Assembly (NCBI GenBank): GCA_965153455.1
Contig: OZ234496.1
Coordinates: 9,013,863 to 9,077,862, forward strand
Direction: 5' to 3'
DNA: 64,000 nucleotides
DNA from: Sphagnum compactum
Taxonomy: Eukaryota > Bryophyta > Sphagnopsida > Sphagnales
Both the position numbers and the translations under genes were made by a program. The notes beneath the pieces were generated by a model, which worked only from the letters and a program-made list of their open reading frames with translations, was not told the DNA's origin and searched no databases. Shown here piece after piece: positions 1-11,247 of the stretch (its first letter is position 1; the number at the start of each line of letters is the position of its first letter).

Positions 1-1495
1 TGTTCTTAATTTTTTTTTGAAAATTTCAGCATTTAAAAAAAATAAAATTCATGGCATAGGAGGATCCATCCAAATTTGGCTACAAGACAAATAGAGAAAA
101 AAAAAACTCTAGGAATCCTATTACATTTGTTTACAAATCTCTAGAACTTATTAGTTAAATATGTCGATTTCAAAAGAAGAAAGTTAAAAATCTGCCCAAA
201 TCTTTCAAAAAAATCTAGATGATTTCATTTTTATTTTTTCTTCAAATGTGCTGATTTTTTTTTTAAACAAATTTCAAAATTTTCCCTTGACCATGTTGCT
301 TGAGACTTTTTGTTTTAGCAAAAATGGTGAATTTTCACCCAAAATAAGTAAATCACTCCTTTGGAAATGGAGAAAAATGTTTTTAATTGGATAGTCCAAA
401 AATAAGCATTTTAGTCGCCACAACAAAAGATCAGAGAATAAAAAAACAAACATTCTATTTATTTATTGAAAAAAAGGAGAACAACATTTACTTGAGACAA
501 ATAAACAAATAAATAAATAAATAATATATGAAATTTCTATTGGTTGCATGAACCAAAACAAAATATGATCTAAAATCTAAACAATTTTTATTTTGAAAAC
601 TAAAATAGGCTACCTATTTGAGACCCTAAAGCGACCCAGGCTTTGGGTCCTACTTTCATCCCCCAACCCCTCTTCAACCATCTCAACAACACTGGTATCC
701 GCAAAATAATGAAATTTTATTAAATAGCTGTGGGAATAAAACGTTTGAAACTCAAGATTAAATGCACAAAGTGTCGAAAATATTGATAGTTACAGTACAC
801 AGCAGCAACAAGGGGGGGGGGGGGAGTGATTGATTGAATGCACCCCAGGAACAAAAAAGAAGACAGGGTCGAATTCAAGTGAATATCAATTTTGGTGGTA
901 AACTGAGTTTCAGTGCGCCTTTAAGCTCAGTGTACTTTTTTCACTGGGGTTTTTTTTAAAAGAAATCTCACCCCCTTTATGACCAAACAAGGGTACTGGT
1001 GCTGTGTTTTCCTTACTTTGCAGATATCTCTATTAGGTACACTATGCTGGTCAATTGTTTTGTAACAACCATTGAGCCTAGTGCCACATTTAATTAAATT
1101 TAGTACACACGTTTAATGTCACATTTAATCACTTGTTTAATGTTTTAAAAGAAAATCAATGATTTTTCACTTGGGAAAAAAAAAACACACACACACACAC
1201 ACACAAATACCTATTTAAAAAAGCTCCTCCAATAAATAATAAAAAAATTTCAAGTCTACAAAAAGCCTTGTAAAAATCATATGAAAATTCCAAGTCCAAA
1301 AAGTAAGTCTGGAGTCTCCCCCCTTGGGAAACCCTGCCCCCACAAAAACCAAAAAAAAAAGAGACCAATAAACCAATAAACCAATAAATAATAAATAAAA
1401 TTTTAATCCAAGAAGTATGAAGAAAATTTGGAAAGAAAAGAATTATTATGTTAAAGAATCTGTGTATGTACAAATACCATATACGCAAGTGATAC
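1..1495. other. AT-rich spacer, no gene seen
   Basis: No reading frame here has coding character on either strand. It holds poly-A and poly-T runs, a short G run near 813-824 and an (AC)n microsatellite near 1186-1205. Nothing else is supported. Confidence 0.7.
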
Positions 1496-1499
1496 AATA

Positions 1500-1592
1500 C
1501 ATATGTACGTATTTCAGTAGGCACAGACGCTTAAGTACGTAAATACGTATTGTACACAGTGACGGTATGTACGTATTTTGTATATATGTATG
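1500..1592 (+). promoter_or_regulatory. Cluster of four TACGTA palindromes plus TATA-like box
   Basis: TACGTA occurs at 1506-1511, 1536-1541, 1544-1549 and 1570-1575, followed by a TATATA stretch near 1580-1585. TACGTA is the A-box form of the ACGT core bound by plant bZIP factors (family knowledge). The cluster lies about 570 bases upstream of the first ATG of the gene at 2147 and just before the base composition turns CpG-rich, so it is a reasonable proximal promoter. Binding is inferred from motif density only. Confidence 0.4.
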
Positions 1593-2146
1593 GGTGATTC
1601 AAAGGTGCGCGAGGGAGGGAAGAAGGCAACCGCCGCCGTCGTCGTCGTCGTCGCGAGATGTAACAACGCTCGAAGGTGCTGCTCCCGCGCGCAATTCGCT
1701 GTTGCACGCAGTCGCTGGGCTTGGAGTTCGCCTTTTGGAAATTGGGTTGTGTGCGGAAGGGTTTTTGCTTTTGTTTTTTTTTTTTTCCTCGGTGGGTTTC
1801 TTTCTTTGTTGAGCAAAGCAGGCGGAAGTAGAAGATCCGGCAACAATCCAATACCGAAACCCATAGCAGTATCGCTCGGTGTCGCACAACTGCTGCTGCT
1901 GAATGTAGATTCTCGCAGAAATGCTGAGATTCTTGCCTTCTTTACCTCCAAAGTCTCAATCCGAAGTGATAGAGAATTGGAAGGGGTTGCGGAGTTCGTT
2001 CCAGAGTTTTGGGTTTGTGGAATTCTTCTTCGTTCGGGTTCCAACAAAACTTTGAAATCAGTGATGGGTTGTGCACAATAGGGGGGCAAAAACACGGACT
2101 AGGGTTATTCTTCTTCCTCCCCTGTGACGGCAAATCTTTTGAAGGC

Positions 2147-2926
2147 ATGATGGAGGAGGAGGAGGAGGAGCACCTTGCAGCAGTAGCAGCAGCAGCAGGA
2201 ACTTGCCGTGCGGAGTCCGAGTCGTCGCCGCACCACCAGGAGGTCCGAGAGGGTATTGGAGGACACTACTACTGGTCGTCTGAAGAGCTTCTCTTCCAAG
2301 AACTCGTCACCCAGTTGCTACTGAGCAGCAGCATCAAGCAGCAGCAGCAGTTGCAAGGGAATAGTAATTCTCCTCCTCCTCGGTTGGGTTCAGGTGAGCT
2401 GGTGCAATTGCGCAAGCTGTTTCAAGAAACAACCAGAACCACCAGGTTGTTCAAGCTACTGGACGTGCAGGTACAGGAGGTGAAGGACTTGGAAGCGGAG
2501 ATGCGAGAGTTGAAGTTGCAAGGGACGACGACGGAAGGAAGAGGAGGAGAAGGAGGAGGACACACCACCACCCAGACAAAGGCATGGAATGGAAGCCTGA
2601 TGATGATGATGCGGTACTCGGAAGACGAAGAAGAAGAAGACGCTGCTGTCGAAGACGATGTTGTGGTGGGTGGTGCAAAAGACCTGGAAACTAAGATGAT
2701 GCAACTCGGCGACATGGAGCTGAAACAACAACACGGGGATGATCCTAGACTGGAAGAAGCTGCTGCTGCTGAGTCTCAAAAGCAGCAGCAGCAGCACAAC
2801 AGCGGTAAACGACGCACTTGCTTCGGTGTTGCAATCTCCAAGTTCGACGTTAAGAAAAGTAGGCTTGATCATCTCCCCAGTTTCACAAAACCAAAACCCA
2901 TTCCCAAAGAAGAAGAAACCCAATGA
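2147..2926 (+). CDS. Unrecognised acidic, Gln-rich protein, 259 aa
   Basis: I do not recognise this protein. The open frame continues upstream of 2147 but without an ATG, so the MM pair at 2147 is the first start. The protein opens with a run of six Glu, then an Ala run. It has Gln runs from CAG repeats near residues 65 and 220, a Gly/Thr-rich linker, an acidic block (EDEEEED) near residue 160, and a basic C-terminal segment with KRR and KKSR. A Leu/Glu-rich stretch in the middle (LLDVQVQEVKDLEAEMREL) could form a short coiled coil. CpG and GC content are well above the surroundings, which favours a real gene over a chance frame. Opposite-strand frames here are shadows of its trinucleotide repeats. 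Charge and repeats suggest a nuclear or regulatory protein, but that is inference. Confidence 0.55.
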   Translation: MMEEEEEEHLAAVAAAAGTCRAESESSPHHQEVREGIGGHYYWSSEELLFQELVTQLLLSSSIKQQQQLQGNSNSPPPRLGSGELVQLRKLFQETTRTTRLFKLLDVQVQEVKDLEAEMRELKLQGTTTEGRGGEGGGHTTTQTKAWNGSLMMMMRYSEDEEEEDAAVEDDVVVGGAKDLETKMMQLGDMELKQQHGDDPRLEEAAAAESQKQQQQHNSGKRRTCFGVAISKFDVKKSRLDHLPSFTKPKPIPKEEETQ

Positions 2927-2941
2927 AGAGCTTCCCACACA

Positions 2942-2947
<6 letters not shown>

Positions 2948-2990
<43 letters not shown>
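2948..2990. repeat. (CT)n microsatellite, about 21 units
   Basis: An almost pure CT dinucleotide tract starts about 20 bases after the stop codon of the gene ending at 2926, so it would lie in that gene's 3' UTR or immediate flank. Confidence 0.95.
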
Positions 2991-2995
<5 letters not shown>

Positions 2996-4947
2996 GCATT
3001 CCAGTCTCTGAGAAAAACCCTAAATAGGGCCCTAAATTCATGGAATTCTGCTGCTTCCCTGCAATTCCATAGATACGCTTGCTTGCTGCTGCTTCTTCTT
3101 CTCTGCGATTCTATACATATGGCTTCTTCCACACGCAATTCTTCTCTTTGGAGCAAGTGCTTTTGTCTCTCTAGAAAAAGGGCCCGAGCAGTCCTATTCC
3201 TATTGCTGCAATCAAATCTCCCATCGTTGGTGGCTGTTTGTTGTGCTAGAGTGTTTTTGTGACAGATACCAACCAGCCCAGTGATGGGTATCTCTCTAGT
3301 CTGGCTGGAAACTGACACAGAAAGAGCTTGAATCCTTCCTTCCTTGTCTGTTTTGGTTTTTGTCCCGTTTTTGCCATGTTTCTTTCTTTCTGCCCATTAG
3401 GATTTCAATCCCTTTGTCCATTTGGTGGTCTTGTTCTTTGCCATGTTTCTTTCTTTCTGCCCATTAGAACTTGAATCCCTTTCTCCATTTGTTTTGTCCC
3501 TTTTTTCCATGTTTCTTTCTGCCCATGCAGAGGGTTATCCTCTTAAGAACCCCAGAAACCATAAATTTTGTTGCTGGAACTGAATTTCTTTGTTTCATTC
3601 TTGAGAATGGGTCTCCTCTGTACTCAGTCCAGAAATTACTACTCTTCCTAAGCTTTTTTTTCCTCCTCTGACAGTGTTTCGCTCAACCCCTTCTAAAGCT
3701 TACCCTAAAGAAGACCCAGAAGAAGAACTGTCTCTCTGTTTTGCTGAGACCCATCTGATAAGAAAGTGCATCATCTGTCCTTTTTTTGCTGTCTAATTTC
3801 ATCCTATCTCCATTCTTTTTTGCCTCCAGCAAAAATTTGTACAACAGATGAGCCTCTAGAGCTGGTAGTGAATCCTCATTGATTTTCTCAAAAAGTTCCA
3901 GTCTGGCAGTAGTAGTACATTGTTTTTTGTTGTTGTTGAGAATCTGTTTCAACAAGTATCCCCAGAAAATGCCAAGTTCATAATCCTGCCAAGTTCTTTC
4001 AACTCTGGCAATGGAAGAAGAAACACACCTAGTTAGTGGTGGTGATGGTGGTGGTGGTGGTGGTGTATGGATGCCATGCATGTAGTAGTACTAGTGTTTG
4101 TAACATAGTGAAAACATTCGAAGCTTGACTGTTTGAGAGAATAAAAGGGGCAGACAACAACACAAGATGATGCAGTGGAAAATGTAGGATGATGTGAAAG
4201 AGTCAGTCAGAGGGTTCCAGTATCAAGAGCATGTAGGATGCCATAAGCAATCTGTACAATACCAAAATTTTGAGCTAAAATCAAATGTTCTCTCACAAAG
4301 AGTCAAATCCAGGTGTGGGTTTGAGGCAGCACAGTTTGTGGCATATAAAGTGAATGGGTGGCTGTTTGAAAGTGTTCATCAAGCTGATGGATCTTTGAAC
4401 AATCTATAAAATCTATATTGTCTATAAGATCCTACATCAGCAGGATTTTCTGAGAATATTTTGATGTATTTGTAGATGTATTTCCAAGTATTTATATGTG
4501 GGTGTTTGGATGGAGCTGTTCTTTCTTATTACCTTGACAATCGTCTGTGCTAAACCAATCAAACATATCTGCAGTACCTTGTGATGTTATGTATTCTTGT
4601 GATGCTACCATTTTGTACAGGGACCACAGCTTCTGTTGTAGATCAAAGATCCATTTTCTGTAGAGTGTGCTGGCTGAGAAACCAGTTTAATAGTAGTAGT
4701 ACTTGATCTTTGATGCAGTATTATGAGATTGTGAAGATCAGCAAATTTTACTCGCATATTTACAGAGAGCAACAATCAATGATGGGACAGAAAACTTGGG
4801 AGGGGTTTGGATCTTCACTAACTAAGACGAGGAAATGAATTTTTTTTGCAAAAAGGTTCTGTGATGGATGATCAGTTCGCAGCTTTGCAGAAGAATGCAG
4901 TCATAGAAGAAGAGAATCAGCTATCTCAGCAGGCACTGGGTGGTGGG
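2991..4947. other. Convergent intergenic region
   Basis: This lies between the 3' end of the + strand gene (stop 2926) and the 3' end of the P450 relic on the - strand (stop 4948). Apart from the 67-bp duplication it holds pyrimidine-rich, UTR-like sequence. Open frames of 60-130 codons occur on both strands but show no recognisable domain, so I call none of them. Confidence 0.5.
3373..3530. repeat. 67-bp tandem duplication, about 2.4 copies
   Basis: The phrase GCCATGTTTCTTTCTTTCTG begins at 3373 and again at 3440, each followed by a CCCATTAG and a related downstream segment. A third shortened copy starts near 3507. It lies in non-coding sequence between two convergent genes. Confidence 0.85.
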
Positions 4948-7571
4948 TCAGATTTGATACGCTTGCGGACATTTTATTTGAAGTCCCTTGCTCAGCTTCA
5001 GCAGTGGGAAGTAAGACTCCACATCTCCACCACAGAGCTCCCACTGGAATTTAGTTACAAGCTGGTGAAGGAAGACTAAAATCTCCAACCGTTCCAGATC
5101 TGCCCCCGGGCACAGTCATGCACCTCCTCCAAACCCAAAGAAGGGAAGTCTGTTTGCTGGATCGAGGTTCTGCTGCAAAGTAGAGAAACAACTTTAGTTC
5201 AGTCCAAGTGCAATGGAGTTACAAGAGTGGGAGCACTACAGAGAACAGAACTTCATGACTCTCTGAAGTATTCAAGCATGGATCTTCTCCCTCTCTAATT
5301 TGGCAATCCTTTTTTCTGTCAGTGGAATGGTACTTCTAGTCAATCCTCTGTGCTGTGCTGTGCTGTGTAAATATCTTCTTATTGGGATGGCAGAAACTGT
5401 GATGCACGTGTCCATGGTGCCAGGGATTGAATTGTTTTGGGTTTTCATAATTGGCAGGATCATGCTGGGCTTCTCAAATTGCACAAATCACTTTCCACCC
5501 TTTGGGAGCTACAGATCCTGAAGAAAAACCAACAACAACAACAAGCCAGCTGGTAAATCAATACAGATGCTGCCAGCTTCTTGAAACTCATAGGTACATA
5601 ACTTTGAGCAAACCCAAAAGCTTGTTTTCATACCAAATGTCCTTCCTGCATGTGATAAGTAAGAGCTGGTAGGAAATGCAATCACAGTTTTTCATGGTGC
5701 TTTTCATGGGTCAAAAGCAAAAGTGCAGCAGTGATTGGTTGTGGCATGCCAATTTCTCCATCCCTGCTTTGCAGATAGTGTTAACAAAAGTTAGAACCAA
5801 AAACCTGAAAAGGAGAAACAGAGATTCATTACCTTGCATTGGTACATCATCTTTAGTCTCATGCCATAAAAGACCAATCGGGTCGCACAGTCCTATTGTC
5901 TCTGTTATAACCTGCAATTTTGAAATGCACACCAGAGCTTCATATTCTTCTTGACTCGTGGTCTCTGCAGCAGACTGCATACTTTGACAAGGGTGCCAGG
6001 TAGCCAACATGGATAGGTTTGCACACACAAACAGTAAAAACTGTGCCTGATTTTTGGATGGTATATGGAATGGTGGGTTTCCAGTTTGTGAGAGTGAAAT
6101 GGAAGGAGAGAGCAGTGCCTGAGGACTTACGTGCTGTGTGAGGTTCATTTTCTTGAAGTCATCCCATGTAAGACCTGATACTGTGTCCTTGTCTTTGGAT
6201 TCTCGAATCACATCATGCTCCGCCTGGACATTTGATAACCTTCATTGAGGTTGGTTTTTAATGACAGATTGTGTTTTGACAGATTGCATTAAACCATGTG
6301 AATTTTCTTTACTATGATGCAAGCTGATGATGAGCAAAAAGGAGGAGGAGGAGCAAGTCAGCTTTTCTTTTTCTTTGGGTACCTGGAGAATAGCCAAGAC
6401 CTCTGGATTCTCGGAGATGTACTTGACAGCAAACAGCATAGTGCTTGCTGTTGTCTCATGACCAGCAGACATCATTGCAAGGACGTGACAACGGGTTTGT
6501 CCCAGCAATCTTGCCTCTGTGGTGCCTGGCAGATTCTTGTGTCGCATGTGCTCCATGTAGTCAGCATATTGGTCTTTGTCATTCTCAGGCCTTGGCTTGC
6601 TGACCACTTCTCATTCAAGTGTCTCCACAATCCTTGTTGTTGCCTGCAAAAAAGACACACACACACACACACAAGATTTCAATGTATCTGCATGATGATG
6701 ATTATAAAGACAGAGCTCCTCCACAGCTGCAGAATGGATTGATGCTCCTGAACAATTCTTCCATGTGTGTGAATGCATGCATCATGTCTGTAGAAGTGTG
6801 TACCACCTACCTGCAAGGCCTGTGAGAATTTGGTTCCAGGAAGCTTGATAGGCATGGAAAACAGTCCCTCGCCCATGATGTAAAAGTCTTGTTTCAAGCT
6901 CTCGTTCACAGGTCCAGGTTGTAGTTGTGATCCCAGAAGAAATTGTGTGATTGCATTGAAAGCCAACTGCCAAGTGATTCAATCAGACTGGGCATAAGTA
7001 TAACTCTCTCTCTCTCTCTCTCTCTGTGTGTGTCTCTCTCTCAGATTCTCAATTGATTAATTGATGCATCAATTCTGTGCACAAAAAACCATGAAGAATG
7101 ATGCTCTCTAGATGTTGAGCTTTATCAACAGTTAGTTTCTTGATGCTGCACTGAAGAGGAGGTTCTAAGGAGCTAGAATGATTGCATTACAATTGGGTCC
7201 TTTGCAATCTCCAAATGTTGGTGAGCTGCTGCAGGCGAAGGTTAATATGTATAGTAAAAGCTTGTACTCACACTCTTGGTTTCTTCTCGAACATTGACGA
7301 GTCCTTTGGTTTCCCAGGAATTGAAGCAAACGAGGACAAGCTCCTCAAAGAGGAGGAAGACTCAGGCTCGGAGAAGCTCAGTGCGTAAGCTGTTGTTCAT
7401 GAACCTTCTGGCACTCTTCCACAAGTCCCCAACTGCATTCAGAGCTGCAAGCTCTCCAAAGGCTTTCTTGAAGGACTTGGGATAACCTGTGATGAAAAGT
7501 CTGCCTTCTTGTGTGAGCACCCACTTGATCATTTCAGGTTTGGTCAGGATGATGCACAAGGCACCCAACAG
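4948..7571 (-). pseudogene. CYP85-clan cytochrome P450 relic, exons 2b to 8
   Basis: This is the 3' four-fifths of a plant P450 (heme monooxygenase, normally ER-anchored). Exons read on the - strand with conserved splice sites: 7272-7571, 6811-6966, 6383-6643, 6131-6223, 5833-5911, 5517 to about 5408, and 4948-5172. Visible hallmarks are the I-helix oxygen-binding AGHETT (6449-6466), a PKGWK segment in exon 7, and the heme loop FGFGGGA-stop-LCPG in exon 8 with its Cys codon at 5110-5112. The C-terminus KLSKGLQIK is typical of the CYP85 clan (CYP90/CYP724/CYP763-like); the exact family is uncertain. It is broken: in-frame TGA at 7362-7364, 6611-6613, 5474-5476 and 5116-5118. The last replaces the invariant Arg of the heme loop, and the K-helix ExxR reads ETIG (codon 5891-5893). 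Introns are kept, so it is not a retrocopy. Confidence 0.92.
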
Positions 7572-7621
7572 ATTGCCTAATGAGCTATTAACACCCCCAA
7601 GTTCAAGATGGGCAAATAGTT

Positions 7622-7680
7622 AGTAAGACTTTCACCTACACACTAATGGGTTTGAACCTAGAACCATTTTTTTAATGAGT
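7622..7680. repeat. Dispersed repeat copy (GGGTTTGAACC family)
   Basis: GACTTTCACC, then CACACTAATGGGTTTGAACC, matches the segment near 49367-49400 over about 34 bases at roughly 90% identity. The GGGTTTGAACC core resembles an RNA polymerase III B box, so a tRNA-derived SINE is possible, but no A box or full tRNA head was recognised. It sits only about 50 bases from the left inversion breakpoint. Confidence 0.5.
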
Positions 7681-10600
7681 TTTTAGGCATGAATAAAACA
7701 ATTCCTGAAGTCTAGACATTATCACTAGTTAATCAATATGCATTTGAAATCTCAACCCTATGGAAACTTATTGCATGTCTTTCTTTCAGTAAAATTGTGA
7801 GATGAAATTAATGTTTAACCATGAGATGAAGGTTTTGTAAGAAAAATCACCCAGAAAACCAATTGAAAGCAAAGTCTACAAATGAAATCAAATTACTTAC
7901 CCGCTTGAAAAAATTGCAGCCATTTGTATATAACTCCTTGTTGCTTGTTAGATTTGTTGTCAATCTGGTTACCACCTCTTTGCCAAAGTTATTGCTAATA
8001 GGAATAGGATTGACTTTCAATAGTCGACAAATTGTATAGCCAGTCATTGTATTATAAAAATAATTTGCATAAAAGGACCATCATCTATACAACAAAATAA
8101 CAAGAAAAGTTAGTTCAATTTGCACACACGCTTGTGACCTACATCAAGTATTTATCCAAGCATAGAAGCCATAAGAGCATCCATATCTGAGTAGCATAGT
8201 GAAATATTACATTTTGAACGATACAAGAACATAAAATCTTGTGGACATACATACCGTGACATGAACCTTCAGATATATTGCATCTTTATTGATCTTAATT
8301 AGTTGTAAGGTTGTTCAATAGTGTAACCTACTAGAACAAAATGAGTTCTTTAGATATGAGTGTCAGATGAAGACATGGGATAATTTGGGAAAGGTTATTT
8401 ATTTCACATACAACAACACTTGAACACAAAATTTCAGCTCACCCAAATGCATGTTTAGCATCGTACTAGTGATTCTTGCTTCACGTGTCAAACAATGTAA
8501 CAAGCTTATAAAAATTCCATGAAGGAGAAGGAGTTGGTCACATTTGGGAGCGACAAGGAACAATTGTTAGGTGCACTTCTTCCATTAGAAAAACGTGGAA
8601 AACTATCACTTGCATCATATTATTAAAAAAAATTTAAAAAAATAGACAAGAAATAAATGAAAAGAAGCTGCATTTATAGACTCAAGAAATAAATCTGCCC
8701 TGGTTGATGTTCCTGCCACCCATAAAAAATATCCACACAGGGTTCATCCATTTCCTTCATGCATTATGTTGAATTTGCAATTTCTACAATTGCATAATAA
8801 AACACGGGTCTTTTCTAAAACTCACATATTCACGTGTACTGTTTAATGTGAAACAAATAGAGGTAGATTGGGTCAAAAAAGATATGCTTTGGATGCTTAT
8901 ATTGCACTTAAAACAAAGGTAGTGCATTAATGTTATAACATCGAAACTAGTGTGAAACAAAACCACATTTATCCTTTCATATTATAAAGGAATTCCTTGG
9001 GCATTAACATCCTTTGATTGAAATAACGTCTTTAGTGCAACCTCTACCATGTGAAGTATCAAGGTCCAAACTCAATGATTGCTCGAAATATTCAATGGAA
9101 ACCACAACAATTTAATGTTAATATACCAAATTTACATGACACGTAAACATGAAAGTTATGAAGTTCTTGAGGTTTTTTTAGCACCTAGTATGGGCTTAAC
9201 TGTATGAGCTTGCAATTATTATCTGTCTAGATTAAAAAAACTTGTTAGTTAACATGCATCATCGTTATACACCCATTGTCCACAATCTAAATTCAAAATA
9301 CCAACATAAGATAAACAAACAGTTCCATGTCATGGTATCTTTGAACTCATTACCCACAATTATGAGTAGTGATCAAGTGTAGTGTAGGTGGTGGCACAAG
9401 TAACATTTATGTAGTCGATTCCATGGAAACACCTACCACCCAACTTAAGTCATAAGCACTACAAAAGCAATGGGTATAAATTTTGATACCTTCCAAACTA
9501 AATACCTTGAATTGTAAAAATATCAAAGAAAGATATAAATACAACCATCATTGTACGATCATTCTCTTCTCAAGGCCACATTGGATATTTTTTGTGCATG
9601 GATGGTAAGACCCAAACTTTATGTATCATAACCCTCTAATATTTATAATTGTTATAGAGAATGGCCGAAAAACACACAAGGGTGATTAATTAATGTTTTG
9701 TGACTTCTAAATGTTGTATACCCAAGTAAATGAACATTAGCTAAAAACACTAGACTTGTGAAATAGTGGGTTGTCATCATTAAAAGCTACACAAGCATCA
9801 CAATCTACACACAACTTATGTAATCAATGTGCTAATTTGGGAAGGACCTAGTGAAATTGGATTGCATTGCCCACTGCATTGATGACTTCCAATGCAACAC
9901 TTGAAACCTATTACCTTTCACCATATACATCATTCATTGACAAAGTGTTATCAAAGAACTTCTTGCAAAACTTGTAGCAAATTCAACTAATCCCATGTTT
10001 TACTGCACATGAACTTTTCAAATTTTAAAACATGGCCAAAAGTATACCATACTACATTGTCCTATCAAATATATGCCAATTTTGTGACATTTTGCAACAA
10101 TCTAGAATATGTTGCAGACATAAGAATGTCATCATTTTTGACAAAAGCAATTGTAAACATTAAAAGGTAGAGACAAAAAAACCTTAAGAATCAATGAGTA
10201 AAAAATTGTATGTTTGTTATAGTTTCAGGCACGTAGGTGCATTTCATGATGTTTTATGGTGATGTCTTCTTCCTTTTGGTATACAATAATATACGATGCT
10301 CAAAAAAACCATTTGTACCACCCATATGGTATTCCCCTCCTGGTCTACTAGTAATGAAGATTGATTCAAACACTATTGAATACCTTGTTGAAAACCTCAA
10401 AGTGATGAAAATAATTAGCATGCCTTGTCGTGAATACTTTATAACCTATATTTTTGAAATGGACTTTGAGTAAATGTGGCATCTTTACACAAGAAGAAAT
10501 GTTGTCCTTTTTAACTATTCAAATTCATTAGATTTTTAGTGCAATGAGGCAAAATTGATTAATATGCAACTTGTATGGTTTTGGTAAAAAAATACTAGTT

Positions 10601-11223
10601 GATTAGGATTTTTGAGTGAAATGTTTTTTAGTCATGTTGGATCGTCACATGTTGCACTAAATAATTTTTAATTTTAAAATTATGACATGGATATATATGG
10701 TCCCAAGTTAATATGAAATGGAATAAATAACCACATCATCATATAAAAAAAAATTCCCGAATCATGGAATCACGGATTTAATTTCTTTCATGCATTCTGT
10801 GAAAAAATCATGTGACATGAAAATTTTTAATTTGTTAAATTATTTTTTCAACAAATGTTTTTTGATGCCATTCACCATTATATACAAGTTCATATATTAC
10901 ATTTATACATGATACATTGATGTACACATTCATCAAGGTTTGAATTCAAGACCTCATGGAAGCACACCAAGGTTTTAATCACCAAACCACTTCAAAACCT
11001 TATTAACAAAGAAGATTTGTTTTTTATTATGCTTGGCATGGAATTGTTTAGAAAATTGAAATTTTAACATAAATTTTTTTTTTCAAAATTTAATCAAATA
11101 TTACAAATGAAAACACAATCTTGAAGCTTATTCAATAATGTGTGTGTGTCTGTATATATATAATATTAAATACTAGTGGGTACTCGTGACCTTCGGGCAC
11201 TTTGAAGTCCCCCAAAAGTGAGT

Positions 11224-11247
11224 GGGGGGGGGGGGGGGGGGGGGGGG
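11224..11247 (+). repeat. Poly-G tract, 24 G
   Basis: An uninterrupted G run on the + strand, able to form a G-quadruplex in principle. Long homopolymers are also prone to length error in assemblies. Confidence 0.9.

Noticed and set aside
1567-2081. + strand frames of 81 and 167 codons upstream of the unknown gene
   Set aside because: They overlap one another, contain GTC/CGT repeats and a T run, and lie between the likely TATA box and the first ATG; best treated as 5' UTR.
2456-2944. 162-codon - strand frame rich in Phe, Leu and Ser
   Set aside because: It is the shadow of GAA/GAG/CAG trinucleotide repeats of the + strand gene and has no domain.
3683-4081. 132-codon - strand frame with a Pro run
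   Set aside because: The Pro run comes from a GGT repeat; no family or splice context, and it lies in the convergent spacer.
4846-5079. 77-codon Gln/Leu-rich frame on the + strand
   Set aside because: It is the antisense of P450 exon 8, whose - strand translation (RLEILVFLHQLVTKF, KLSKGLQIK) matches the family.
5300-5521. + strand frame ending NHFPPFGSYRS, resembling a P450 PFG motif
   Set aside because: It is antisense to P450 exon 7; the true heme loop is on the - strand at about 5100-5135.
7276-7485. Overlapping + strand frames over the P450 exon 2
   Set aside because: The - strand carries the conserved LFITGYPKSF and SLRTELLR sequence; the + frames are antisense.
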